From an uncultured SAR86 cluster bacterium (GTDB taxonomy: Bacteria > Pseudomonadota > Gammaproteobacteria > Magnimaribacterales > AG-339-G14): a stretch of 64,000 nucleotides of DNA. The position numbers and the translations under genes are program-made. Positions 29,317-39,482 of the stretch are shown one piece after another (position 1 is the stretch's first letter; each line of letters opens with the position of its first letter). Below the pieces are notes generated by a model. That model was not told where the DNA came from, did not search any database, and saw nothing but the letters and a program-made list of their open reading frames with translations. The stretch spans positions 35,844 through 99,843 of the forward strand of contig CACOJO010000005.1 of the NCBI GenBank assembly GCA_902627595.1, written 5' to 3'.

Positions 29317-30615
29317 ATGACAAATATCAATAATCCATTAACCCTGCCCTGCGGACAAACAATTAAAAATAGAGTTTGTAAAGCCGCGATGACTGAAAGA
29401 ATTGCATTAGGAAATAATTTCACTAACGAAAAGCATATTGAACTTTACAAAATGTGGGGTGCAGGTGAGATCGGCATTTTATTAACCGGAAATGTTCAGG
29501 TTCATCGAGAAAACTTAGAAGGTCCTGCTAATGTAGCAATCGAGGAGGACACTTATGAAGAACAAATGCCGATGCTAAAAAAATGGGCTGAAGTTGCAAC
29601 TGCAGAAGGCAGTAGACTTTGGATGCAAATTTCCCATGCCGGAAGGCAAACTCCGGGTGAGATCAACATGAGTCCAATGTCACCATCTGATGTACAATTA
29701 AAAATTCCAGGTAGGAAATATGGCAAACCGATTCCTATGACTGAGGAAGACATTCAAGATGTCATCAACCGTTTTGTATTTACGGCCAAAATTGCCAGAG
29801 AGGCAGGATTTGATGGCATCCAATTGCATTCAGCTCATGGTTACCTTTTGTCTCAATTTTTATCTCCCGATATCAACCAAAGAACAGACGCTTGGGGCGG
29901 TTCATTGGAAAATAGAGCTAGAATCCATCTAGAAATCATCAAAAAATGCAGAGAAGAGGTGGGCAGCGATTTTGCGATTTCCATAAAAATGAATTCTGCA
30001 GATTTTCAAAAAGGTGGTTTTTCTCCAGAGGACTCCATTCAAGTGGCTAAATTGTTCAGCGACTCAGGGATAGACAATATTGAAATTTCCGGAGGAACTT
30101 ACGAGCAACCAAGATTGTTGGGCTTGGATAAGGTAAGTATCAATCCAAAGAGAAGTGAAAACAGAAAAGAAAGTACCATCGCTCGAGAGGCATATTTCCT
30201 TTCTTATGCAGAGGAAATAGCAAAGGTTGTAAATATTCCGTTGATGGTAACCGGCGGATTTCGTACCAAAGAGGGCATGGAAGCTGCATTAGCAGACGGA
30301 GCCTGTGAAATAGTTGGAGTTGGAAGACCTTTGTGTGCCAATCCTTATGCGATTAAAGAATTATTAGCTGGACAGATCGATGAATTACCTAAGTATGAAA
30401 AAACCTTATCAATTGGTCCATGGTGGTTATCACCAACCAGTCCTTTCAGATTGATTCAGGCAATTAATGCATTTAGCGCTCAAGCCTGGTTTTACCAACA
30501 AATAAAAAAAATGGGCAAAGGGTTAATGCCGGATTTAAACCTAAAACCTTGGAAAGCATTCAGAGAGGATGCCAAAGCCGATCAAGAGGCTATAAAAGAA
30601 TATCAAAATATTTAA
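29317..30615 (+). CDS. NADH:flavin oxidoreductase (Old Yellow Enzyme family)
   Basis: GFDGIQLHSAHGYLLSQFLSPDINQRTDAWGGSLENRAR, MVTGGFRT. Confidence 0.92.
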   Translation: MTNINNPLTLPCGQTIKNRVCKAAMTERIALGNNFTNEKHIELYKMWGAGEIGILLTGNVQVHRENLEGPANVAIEEDTYEEQMPMLKKWAEVATAEGSRLWMQISHAGRQTPGEINMSPMSPSDVQLKIPGRKYGKPIPMTEEDIQDVINRFVFTAKIAREAGFDGIQLHSAHGYLLSQFLSPDINQRTDAWGGSLENRARIHLEIIKKCREEVGSDFAISIKMNSADFQKGGFSPEDSIQVAKLFSDSGIDNIEISGGTYEQPRLLGLDKVSINPKRSENRKESTIAREAYFLSYAEEIAKVVNIPLMVTGGFRTKEGMEAALADGACEIVGVGRPLCANPYAIKELLAGQIDELPKYEKTLSIGPWWLSPTSPFRLIQAINAFSAQAWFYQQIKKMGKGLMPDLNLKPWKAFREDAKADQEAIKEYQNI

Positions 30616-30639
30616 TCAAAATTCATAGGAGCTAAAAAA

Positions 30640-31050
30640 ATGAAAGTAGAGAATAAAGTGATGCCAAATGAAAAACAAATGGAAGAGTTTTTAGAAGAGG
30701 GCCATGATGAGCCTATATTCATGGTCAATCTCTTGAAGTTCAAAGAAAAGGCAGAATATCCCGACAAACGAGAAACTAACCTTACGGGTAGAGAGGCTTA
30801 TGCAATCTATGGCAAGGAAGTGATAGGACATCTTGAAAAAGTAGGTGGTAAACCCATTTTTGGCTCAGAAGTAACGAGGCTTATGTTAGGTGAAGTGGAA
30901 GATCTTTGGGATCAAGTTGCAATTGCTATGTACCCAAATAGAAAAGCGATGTTGAAGATGATTTCAGATCCTGATTATATTGAAAGTGCCCAACACAGAG
31001 TAGCTGGCTTAGCTGGTCAATTAAATATTGAAACAAAATTGAGAGATTAA
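30640..31050 (+). CDS. DUF1330-like protein
   Basis: PIFMVNLLKFKEKAEY...GREAYAIYGKEV...AIAMYPNRKAMLKMISDPDY. Confidence 0.78.
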   Translation: MKVENKVMPNEKQMEEFLEEGHDEPIFMVNLLKFKEKAEYPDKRETNLTGREAYAIYGKEVIGHLEKVGGKPIFGSEVTRLMLGEVEDLWDQVAIAMYPNRKAMLKMISDPDYIESAQHRVAGLAGQLNIETKLRD

Positions 31051-31502
31051 TGAAGATTTTAAAAATTTTTGGACTTTTAAGCCTTTTGGTTTTTTCTTTT
31101 TCGCTACATGCAGCTAAATATGACAAAAAAGTTGATCCTACAGAGCTTTATGAGAAAGCAACCAGTCATTTAAAAAATGAAGAATATCGCAAAGCTCTAA
31201 GAGTCCTTGGAAAATATACCAAATCTAAACCAAAAGATGCCGATGGTTGGACGCTTTATGCTTTTACGCAAAGAAAGTTAAAAAATTATAAGAAAGCGGA
31301 AGTTAATTACGAAAAAGCTTTGAAGTTAGATCCTGAAAATAAAATTGCCTTGGAATATCAAGGTGAATTATTTGTAGAGACCGAACGCTTAGGACTAGCT
31401 CAAGTTAATCTGAATAAACTCAAAGAACTATGTCCTACTTCATGCGATGAACTTGAACAATTAAGAAAGTACATCAATCAAGAAGCTGAAAAATCTTTGT
31501 GA
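31050..31502 (+). CDS. Secreted TPR-repeat protein
   Basis: Signal peptide; DADGWTLYAFTQRKLKNYKKAEVNYEKALKLDPEN TPR. Confidence 0.8.
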   Translation: MKILKIFGLLSLLVFSFSLHAAKYDKKVDPTELYEKATSHLKNEEYRKALRVLGKYTKSKPKDADGWTLYAFTQRKLKNYKKAEVNYEKALKLDPENKIALEYQGELFVETERLGLAQVNLNKLKELCPTSCDELEQLRKYINQEAEKSL

Positions 31503-32356
31503 TTATTTTAGATGGCAGCATGGGCAATGAATTGCTCAAACGAACAAATAAGCCTTCTTCAGGTTTGTGGTCAGCGCAATTTCTCATAGACTCTCCGAAT
31601 CTAGTAAAAGAAGTCCATCAGGCTTATGTCGATGTTGGTGCTCAAGTGATTACTACTAATACCTATTCAACTATTCCGAGTTATCTTCAAAAGGAAAATA
31701 AAACACATTTAATGCATGACCTGATTACGAAGGCTGGAGAAATTGCTCGTGAAGTTGCTGATGAAAATGCCCAAGAAATTATTGTCGCCGGCAGTTTACC
31801 GCCTTTGGATGAGAGTTATCGTCCAGATCTAGTACCAGATGAAGCCGACTCTATTCCTATTTATGAAGAATTAATCGATGGGCTAAATCCTTTTGTCGAT
31901 ATTTTTCTTTGTGAAACGGTTTCTTCAATTCCAGAAACCTCAAATATTTTAAAAGCAATCTCTAATGCAGCTGAGAAAGATAAAAAGATATGGCTTTCAT
32001 GGACTCTGCTTGAAGATAAAAGTACCAGACTAAGAAGCAAGGAAACCATTGAGGAAGCTTTTGTGCTTGCAGAAAGTTTTAATATTGACGCATATTTATT
32101 TAATTGCACTGATCCAATTGCAATTACTGAAGGCATTAAAAAGCTATCCGAGCTTACGGATAAACCAATTGGTTGCTATCCAAACATATTTGGAGTTCCT
32201 TTTGATTGGACTTTAGATAATAGCATCCAATTGGAACCCAGAAACTTATCCATTGAGCAATTCGTTGAGTATAAAAATTTATGGAAAGATTTAGGAGCAT
32301 CTATCATCGGCGGGTGTTGTGGATTAGGACCTGATTACATAAAAGCTATTGCATAA
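31499..32356 (+). CDS. Homocysteine S-methyltransferase family protein
   Basis: LDGSMGNELLKR, TTNTYSTIPSYL, IIGGCCGLGPDYI (GGCCG Zn site). Confidence 0.9.
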   Translation: MIILDGSMGNELLKRTNKPSSGLWSAQFLIDSPNLVKEVHQAYVDVGAQVITTNTYSTIPSYLQKENKTHLMHDLITKAGEIAREVADENAQEIIVAGSLPPLDESYRPDLVPDEADSIPIYEELIDGLNPFVDIFLCETVSSIPETSNILKAISNAAEKDKKIWLSWTLLEDKSTRLRSKETIEEAFVLAESFNIDAYLFNCTDPIAITEGIKKLSELTDKPIGCYPNIFGVPFDWTLDNSIQLEPRNLSIEQFVEYKNLWKDLGASIIGGCCGLGPDYIKAIA

Positions 32357-32358
32357 AA

Positions 32359-32394
32359 AAATTCCCTAGAAAAGAAATGCTCTCTAGGGAATTT
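32359..32394. terminator. Intrinsic terminator/convergent hairpin
   Basis: AAATTCCCTAGA...TCTAGGGAATTT 12-bp inverted repeat. Confidence 0.75.
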
Positions 32395-32410
32395 AAAAGT
32401 CTTAAGCTTT

Positions 32411-33388
32411 TTAAGCTACAAATTGAGTGAGTCTGCTTTTAATAATTTCTTCAGCATCAGAAACTATTCTTTCAACCAGCTCCTTACAACTAGGGATATC
32501 GTGAATCAGCCCAGCAACCATTCCACAACTCCAAGCGCCAGCATCCATCGCGCCTTCCTGCATGATTTTTGGATAAACGCCTGCCACCTCATCCATGATA
32601 TCTTTGATTTGGATTTCATCACCTAAAGCTTTTTCCTTTTCTAGGATTTTTTGTACGGCATCATTAGCTAAAACCCTTTCAGTATTTCTCAAAGGCCTCA
32701 TAATCAACTCTGTATCCAATTCAGATGCAGCAACCAAAGCTTCTTTGACGTTTTGGTGAACTGGAGCTTCCTTTGTTGCAATGAATCTTGTGCCCATGTT
32801 GATACCGTCTGCACCCATAGAAAGCGCAGCTGCAAGTTGTTGGCCATTACCCATTCCACCTGATGCAACAAAAGGAATGGAAAGTTCTTCAGCTGCTCTC
32901 GGAAGTAGAATCATGTTTGGAATATCATCTTCTCCTGGATGACCACCACATTCAAAACCATCAACACTAACAGCATCACAACCAATTTTTTCAGCTTTTA
33001 GAGAATGCCTAACTGAAGTACATTTGTGTATGACTTTAATGCCAGCACCTTTGAGGTCAGGCATATAAGCTTCAGGACTTCTTCCTGCAGTTTCAACTAT
33101 TTTTACTCCACCTTCGACAATTGCTTGGATGTAACCGGGATAATCTGGTTCTTGAAAACCAGGTAAGAAAGTTAAGTTCACCCCAAAAGGTTTGTCGGTC
33201 ATTTCATGACATTTTGCAATTTCTTTAGCCAGATCCTCAGGAGTTTTTTGGGTTAGACCGGTAATGATTCCTAGCCCGCCTGCGTTGGCAACTGCAGAAG
33301 CCATTTCTGCAAAACCTACATAGTGCATTCCTCCTTGAATAACTGGATGTTCAATATCGAACATTTCGGTAATTTTTGTTTTTATCAT
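32411..33388 (-). CDS. Nitronate monooxygenase family protein
   Basis: HPVIQGGMHYVGFAEMASAVANAGGLGIITG, VASGGMGNGQQLAAALSMGADGINMGTRFIAT. Confidence 0.9.
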   Translation of the reverse strand: MIKTKITEMFDIEHPVIQGGMHYVGFAEMASAVANAGGLGIITGLTQKTPEDLAKEIAKCHEMTDKPFGVNLTFLPGFQEPDYPGYIQAIVEGGVKIVETAGRSPEAYMPDLKGAGIKVIHKCTSVRHSLKAEKIGCDAVSVDGFECGGHPGEDDIPNMILLPRAAEELSIPFVASGGMGNGQQLAAALSMGADGINMGTRFIATKEAPVHQNVKEALVAASELDTELIMRPLRNTERVLANDAVQKILEKEKALGDEIQIKDIMDEVAGVYPKIMQEGAMDAGAWSCGMVAGLIHDIPSCKELVERIVSDAEEIIKSRLTQFVA

Positions 33389-33461
33389 TTTTTCTCCCTA
33401 ATAAATTGAAGGTCTAATTTAAAGCCCGCAAAGCTTTTTGTCTACTAAAAGGCTAGGCTTT

Positions 33462-35138
33462 TTAAGCCCAAGAGGATTTGATCATGTCAGCTGCTTTTTC
33501 GCCAATCATGATGGTCGGGGCATTTGTGTTACCTCCAACCAAGGTTGGCATGATGGAAGCGTCAACAACTCGAACATTTTCAAGCGCATGAACTTTGAGT
33601 TCATGATTTACAACACTCATATCATCAGAACCCATTTTACAAGTTCCCACAGGATGGTAGACGGTGTCTGCTCGGGCGCGCATTGCGGCTTCAATATCTG
33701 CATCACTATTAATATCAACCGGATCTTGTACTTTTCGAGTAAATGGCCTTAAAGGCTCAGCATCCATGATTTGCATCATCTTGCGGTAACCCTTAATCAT
33801 GATATCCATATCTTCTCTTTCAGAAAAAAACTTGGGGTCGATTTTTGGCGAATCGAAAGCATCGTTGGAATTGAGAGTAACCTCTCCAGTAGATTTGGGT
33901 CTCAACAAACAAACGTGACAACCCAGACCATGACCAAAAGCAATGGTTCTACCGTGGTCAATAATTTTTGCCAGAACAAAGTGCAGCTGGATATCTGGAA
34001 TATCTAAACTTTCATCGGTTTTGATAAATCCTCCTGCCTCAGCAACGGTAGATGTCATCTGTCCCTTTCTGGTAAAAAGATATTTCAAAAGTTCAAATGG
34101 TTGACGGTATAAAAGTGATTTAAAAGAGAAGCCCAATAAATCCGTGTCGTCTACCGGATGATTAGTTATGTAATCTATGTGATCCTGAAGATTTTTTCCT
34201 ACTCCTGGGATATTAAAGATGGTATCTATACCATGTCTGTTTAGTTCATCTGCAGGCCCTATGCCAGAGCGCATTAAAATCTGTGGCGAGCCAAAAGCTC
34301 CCGAAGAGACGATTACTTCGCGGCGGCATTTCAAATGAATTTTATTTTTTTGTTTATCAAAACAATCCACGCCAACTGCTTTATTTCCTTCAAATACAAT
34401 TCTATCTACTTGGGTATCCGTTAAGACCGTCAGGTTGGGCCTATCTAAATTTGGGGTTAGATAAGCTGCAGCAGCGCTCCATCTTCTGCCTTGTTTTTGC
34501 GTTGTGTGGTAGTAGCCAATGCCTTCTTGGTCGGCACCATTGAAATCCTGATTTTCTTTGTAAAATTTGGTACCCGCTTCAATAAAGTAATCTTTATATT
34601 TTGACTTATTCTCCACAGCGGTTACGTTAAGAGGCCCATTCTGTCCATGAAAAGAATTATCGATCAATTCGTTATGTTCTGCTTTTCTAAAGTAAGGCAA
34701 AACTTCATCGTAAGACCAGCCGGAGTTTCCAAGTTTCGACCAATGATCATAATCCCAACGATGTCCTCTCACATAGAGCATGGCATTTATTGAACTCGAT
34801 CCCCCTAATGTCTTTCCTCTCGGTTGATAACCTTTGCGATGCTCTTCTGGTTCATCCTTCATGGTGTGCGTTTGACCTGTCGGATCAGCCACAACTACTT
34901 CTGTAGCCGGCAATTTTTCTTTAGCAAAACCTTTTTGAGGTTCGGTTTCGAATCCCCAATTCATTTTGCTTGTTGGACCCATGTAAGCGAAAAGGGCCGG
35001 AACATGTATTCTGACATCTCTATCTTTAGAGCCTGCTTCAATCAAACAAACCTTGTGATTGGGATTCTCTGAAAGTCTGCCAGCAAGAACACAGCCGGCC
35101 GAACCTGCTCCTAAAATTATGTAATCAAATTCATTCAT
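33462..35138 (-). CDS. GMC family oxidoreductase (choline dehydrogenase-like)
   Basis: DYIILGAGSAGCVLAGRLSE, GKTLGGSSSINAMLYVRG, VYHPVGTCKMG. Confidence 0.93.
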   Translation of the reverse strand: MNEFDYIILGAGSAGCVLAGRLSENPNHKVCLIEAGSKDRDVRIHVPALFAYMGPTSKMNWGFETEPQKGFAKEKLPATEVVVADPTGQTHTMKDEPEEHRKGYQPRGKTLGGSSSINAMLYVRGHRWDYDHWSKLGNSGWSYDEVLPYFRKAEHNELIDNSFHGQNGPLNVTAVENKSKYKDYFIEAGTKFYKENQDFNGADQEGIGYYHTTQKQGRRWSAAAAYLTPNLDRPNLTVLTDTQVDRIVFEGNKAVGVDCFDKQKNKIHLKCRREVIVSSGAFGSPQILMRSGIGPADELNRHGIDTIFNIPGVGKNLQDHIDYITNHPVDDTDLLGFSFKSLLYRQPFELLKYLFTRKGQMTSTVAEAGGFIKTDESLDIPDIQLHFVLAKIIDHGRTIAFGHGLGCHVCLLRPKSTGEVTLNSNDAFDSPKIDPKFFSEREDMDIMIKGYRKMMQIMDAEPLRPFTRKVQDPVDINSDADIEAAMRARADTVYHPVGTCKMGSDDMSVVNHELKVHALENVRVVDASIMPTLVGGNTNAPTIMIGEKAADMIKSSWA

Positions 35139-35277
35139 ATTCCTATCCTTTTTTTGAATTTATTTCAAAACTATTGATAAAGTTTAAACACTGATACATT
35201 TTTTTCATAGTCGTCTTTCTATTCTCAATAAAAGTTGAAATTTAGATATTCATACTTATCTATATAATAATCGTTCT

Positions 35278-37902
35278 ATGACTTTAGAAGATTTTTTTAT
35301 TAAATATTCTCATAAGCCGGGAGGCGTCACTCTCTCAGGAAAAGCCTTTATAGAAAAGATTTTTTTTCCTATGTATGACGAATATGGATTAGATTTTATA
35401 GAACCTGAAGAGGATTTTTACATTGTAGATCCTCCTAAATCATACAGGATAGATTTCATTGTCAAAACTTCTTATAAACATTATTTATTAGAAATTGACG
35501 ACCGCAGTCATCATAGTAGCGACGAAGCTTATGCAGAATCCATGAAGAAAAAAAATAATATTCAAAATGCACTTAATCAAGGATCGTTTACTTGTGATTT
35601 CATTGATAAAGAATACGAAACAAAACCTGATCTAATATCTATCCCTCTCTATGATATTAATGAAAGACCAGAAGTAACAGAACGCTTGCTTAGACAAATA
35701 TTTATTGGAGATGAAGACTTAAATCCTCTTTTAAATTTAAATGTTGGCGACTCAATTAAGCTTCGTTCATTTCAACAAGAAACTCTTGATGCTATAAACG
35801 ACTCGAGAGATATCGGTGATAAAAAAGGTCTAATTTCATTAACAACAGGAATTGGTAAAACTTTCATCAGTATTTTTCATGCTAAAAAATATGGTGGAAA
35901 AGTTTTATTTTTAGCCCATTTGAAAGATATTTTAGGAACAAATGCAGCTCAAGGATCTTTTAAAAAAGCTTGGCCGGAAATTATTGATGATATAGGAATT
36001 ATCGATGGAGAAAACAAAGATCTAGATAAACAAATCACTATTGCCACAATGCAGTCTTTTTCAAAAAAAGAGCTTTATGAACAAATACCTCCTAATCATT
36101 TCGATACCATCATAATTGATGAATGCCATCATGCATCTGCCGCCTCGTACGAAAAAATTATTGAATACTTTGATCCAAAATTTCTGCTTGGCATGACCGC
36201 GACGCCAATCAGAACAGATATGCAAGATGTAACAAAAATTTTTGGTGATAATTTGATTCATGAAATCACTCGGGAAGAGGCTACAGAAAAAGGCTGGATA
36301 TGTGGTTATGAGTACAGATTATTAAAGGACAATATCGATTATGAAAACATTGTTTGGAATGGCTCTAGGTATGAAGAAAAAGATTTAAATGAAAAGCTAA
36401 TGGTGGAAAAACGCGATAAAGCAATACTGAAAAAATACAATAATTTTCTTGAAAATGAAAAAAATGGAAATCCAACAAAAACAATTGGTTTCTGCCACAG
36501 TGTAGATTATGCAGAATATATGGCGAAGAAATTTTCAGATAACGGCTTTAATGCAAAGGCTATTCACAGTAATAAAAAATACCTTGACTCACAAGAAAGA
36601 ACAGAAATCACTGATAAGTTTAGGAATAATGAAGTAGATATTGTTTTTACAGTAAACATTTTTAATGAAGGTGTAGATTTTCCAGATGTTGAATGTTTGC
36701 TTATGTTGAGACCGACAGAATCTCATGTGATCATGTCTCAACAGCTCGGAAGAGGTTTAAGAATGGCTCCTAGAAAAGATAAGGTGCATGTCATCGATTT
36801 TGTTAGCAATGATAAAAAACTTCTTTCTAAATTTGAATTTTTGGGTTTTGGCGACAAACCACAACAAGAAAAGGATATTTATTACTATGATAATAAAGGA
36901 AATAAGGTTTTATTTACTCAAGAGATATTTGACACCTTTGTAAGACTCAGAGAACAGGAAGATGAAATTGCCGCAAGATCAAAACCTGTTGATATGTCTA
37001 AGATTTCTAGGGAGTGGCAAGATTATGGCGAAGTATTAAAAAAATATTATGCAAATAACTACTATTGGAATATTGGCAAACAGTACGGACTTATCGAAAG
37101 TTTAAAAGCAGCCAACTTAATAGAAACTCATTATGATGACTTAGGATCAGCAGAACTTGAAAACGCATTAATTAAAGAAAAAGGCACAGGAAAAAGCACA
37201 AACAACAGGATTCTTAATAGAGCAAAGCTAACAGGTTTTGTAAAAGGAAAAGCCAGCTCAAGAGAGTTTACCGAAGTGTATCAAAAGGCAAAATTGTTAT
37301 GTGACTCTAAATGGGAAGATATTGAAAAGTACAAAAGTATTCTTGAAGAACAGTTTCAAAAATTGTGCTTTCATGGACCTCAAAACAGTAATGTTAATAA
37401 ACATGGAAATACCCAAAACAGAAAGGACGTATCAGAAATTTTTTCAATTTTTTATATTATCTACCTCTATAAAATTCTTCTAGAGGTTGGCAAGAAAACA
37501 CAAAACTATAGTATCTCACTCGTTGAGTTTAATGCCTTTGTAATCACTTCAAGCAATCATTTTGATTTTAGTGATAAGGTTGAATTAATAATGAACTTAA
37601 GAGGTGAAGAAGAGGGTAATAAAAAAGAGATTGAAAAGTGGTTCAAAGAGATTGCCAAAGGAGATGATAAAAAAGGAAGTGAGCTAGATACTAGAATTAC
37701 AAGTTTATTTGAGTTTTCTCCAACCCTAACATTTGATAACGATAATATTTCTATTAATAGGGACTCTATTTCAGAGATATATGACCTAATTCATAATTTT
37801 GAAACAATGCTTATAGAAGGGGGAATACCTCTTTACTCAGAAGATCCTGATGGATACGAGGAAATGCTTTGTAGCCTAGGGACACCATGGCAAAAAAGTT
37901 AA
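35278..37902 (+). CDS. SF2 DEAD/DEAH helicase with N-terminal PD-(D/E)XK/DUF559-like nuclease domain (restriction-like)
   Basis: N-term YRIDFIVKTSYKHYLLEIDDRSHHSS; LTTGIGKTFISIF (Walker A), IIDECHHASA (DECH), GMTATPIR, VNIFNEGVDFPDVECLLMLRPTESHVIMSQQLGRGLR (motifs V/VI). Confidence 0.85.
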   Translation: MTLEDFFIKYSHKPGGVTLSGKAFIEKIFFPMYDEYGLDFIEPEEDFYIVDPPKSYRIDFIVKTSYKHYLLEIDDRSHHSSDEAYAESMKKKNNIQNALNQGSFTCDFIDKEYETKPDLISIPLYDINERPEVTERLLRQIFIGDEDLNPLLNLNVGDSIKLRSFQQETLDAINDSRDIGDKKGLISLTTGIGKTFISIFHAKKYGGKVLFLAHLKDILGTNAAQGSFKKAWPEIIDDIGIIDGENKDLDKQITIATMQSFSKKELYEQIPPNHFDTIIIDECHHASAASYEKIIEYFDPKFLLGMTATPIRTDMQDVTKIFGDNLIHEITREEATEKGWICGYEYRLLKDNIDYENIVWNGSRYEEKDLNEKLMVEKRDKAILKKYNNFLENEKNGNPTKTIGFCHSVDYAEYMAKKFSDNGFNAKAIHSNKKYLDSQERTEITDKFRNNEVDIVFTVNIFNEGVDFPDVECLLMLRPTESHVIMSQQLGRGLRMAPRKDKVHVIDFVSNDKKLLSKFEFLGFGDKPQQEKDIYYYDNKGNKVLFTQEIFDTFVRLREQEDEIAARSKPVDMSKISREWQDYGEVLKKYYANNYYWNIGKQYGLIESLKAANLIETHYDDLGSAELENALIKEKGTGKSTNNRILNRAKLTGFVKGKASSREFTEVYQKAKLLCDSKWEDIEKYKSILEEQFQKLCFHGPQNSNVNKHGNTQNRKDVSEIFSIFYIIYLYKILLEVGKKTQNYSISLVEFNAFVITSSNHFDFSDKVELIMNLRGEEEGNKKEIEKWFKEIAKGDDKKGSELDTRITSLFEFSPTLTFDNDNISINRDSISEIYDLIHNFETMLIEGGIPLYSEDPDGYEEMLCSLGTPWQKS

Positions 37903-39482
37903 AGAATATTCCAGCTAAAGCTCACCCCGCACATTACATGATGCACAAGTATTGGGGCAGAAAACCTCATAATGTGGTGTCAGAATATATTAAAAATTAC
38001 ACGAAAGAGGGCGATACTGTTTTAGATCCTTTCATGGGAAGTGGCGTCACAGTAATTGAGTCCGCAAAACTTTATAGATATGCAGTTGGAATCGACTTAA
38101 ACCCCTTATCGATTTTTATTACTAAAAACACACTTAGCAAAATAGATATTAATAAATTTGATAAAGAGTTTCACTTAATACTTGAAAGAAATTTAGAGAA
38201 ATTCTCTGAACTCTACATTACTAACTGTCCAAGTTGTAACTCATCCTCAAGAATGCTTAATTCTGTTTATGAAGGCAACACTATGTTAAAGGTTAAAGGT
38301 TCCTGCAATAACTGTGGTGTCTTCAGAAAAGATACAGATGACAATGATTTAAAATTAATTAATAAAAGTGAAAAATTATTTAAAAAAGCTTTAAAAGATA
38401 ATGAGATTATTTTTCCACAAGATGAAATTCTTCAATATGTAAAAAGAAGTAATAAAACACACATCGATCAGCTTTTCACAGCAAGAGCATTATTAATTCT
38501 TTCAAATTTAAGAAAAGATATTCTTTCAACGCAAAATAAAATTGTAAAAGAGGTCTTGATGATGTGTTTTTCATCAATGCTGCCTAACGTTTCAAAAATG
38601 ATACCTGGAGATCTAGAAACGGTTAACGGTAAGTCAGGTTGGCAAATTAGTAAGTTATGGGCCCCAAAAATACACACAGAAAAAAATATTTTCGAGAGTT
38701 TTATTTCAAGGTATAAAAGAGTCCGAAAAGGTAAGCTAGAAACAAATTTTTTGATCAAATCAGATCAATATAAGTTATACAAAAAATCATCCGAGTTTCT
38801 TAAAAATATTGAATCAAACTCAATTGATTATATCTTTACTGATCCTCCTTATGGCGAAAGTATTGCCTATTTGGGCTTAAGTATGTTTTTCAATTCATGG
38901 TTAGATAGTTCAGTAAATTATGATAAAGAAATAATTTATGATCCGTTTCGAAATAAGAAATATCAAGATTACTCTCTTCGATTGGACAATGTATTTAAAG
39001 AGCTCTACAGAGTATTAAAAAAAGGCAAGCATTTATCGTTCACATTTCATAATCGAGATCTCAAAATATGGCAAAGTGTTATAGATGCCGTTAACAATGC
39101 AGGCTTTGAGATGCAGAATATCGTATATCAGGAACAAGCTGTTGCATCTGGTACTCAGGGAATTAATTTTAAAAATACTTTCAAAGGTGATTTTGTTTAC
39201 AACTTTGTAAAATCTGAGTCCAACAGAGTCTTTCAAAATAAAAATATAAAGAATCCAACACAGGCGATAGAGAAGAAAATAGATAATATTTTTGCTGTCA
39301 ATGACTCCATAACCATCGATAAATTGTATGAAATTTTAATTCCATACATCGTAAGAAAAAATATATATTCCAACGAAAATGGTGATCCAATTAATATTGA
39401 AAATATTTTAGCTAAAAAGTACGAATACGGACCTGATGCAAAAGAAAAAAAAATTTATAAATGGAAAATAAAAAAAGCTTAA
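37887..39482 (+). CDS. DPPY-type (N4/N6) DNA methyltransferase with internal zinc ribbon
   Basis: HPAHYMMHKYWGRKPHNVV, VLDPFMGSGVTVIESAKLYRYAVGIDLNP, CPSCN...CNNCG, FTDPPYGESIAYL; overlaps helicase ORF by 16 nt. Confidence 0.88.
   Translation: MAKKLKNIPAKAHPAHYMMHKYWGRKPHNVVSEYIKNYTKEGDTVLDPFMGSGVTVIESAKLYRYAVGIDLNPLSIFITKNTLSKIDINKFDKEFHLILERNLEKFSELYITNCPSCNSSSRMLNSVYEGNTMLKVKGSCNNCGVFRKDTDDNDLKLINKSEKLFKKALKDNEIIFPQDEILQYVKRSNKTHIDQLFTARALLILSNLRKDILSTQNKIVKEVLMMCFSSMLPNVSKMIPGDLETVNGKSGWQISKLWAPKIHTEKNIFESFISRYKRVRKGKLETNFLIKSDQYKLYKKSSEFLKNIESNSIDYIFTDPPYGESIAYLGLSMFFNSWLDSSVNYDKEIIYDPFRNKKYQDYSLRLDNVFKELYRVLKKGKHLSFTFHNRDLKIWQSVIDAVNNAGFEMQNIVYQEQAVASGTQGINFKNTFKGDFVYNFVKSESNRVFQNKNIKNPTQAIEKKIDNIFAVNDSITIDKLYEILIPYIVRKNIYSNENGDPINIENILAKKYEYGPDAKEKKIYKWKIKKA

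Noticed and set aside
33438-35072. Plus-strand ORFs inside the GMC oxidoreductase (33438, 33771, 34283, 34824)
   Set aside because: GMC oxidoreductase motifs on the minus strand explain the region.
35139-35277. Direct repeats or att sites flanking the restriction-type operon
   Set aside because: No matching repeat recognised between 35139-35277 and 40560-40575, so no insertion mechanism can be claimed.
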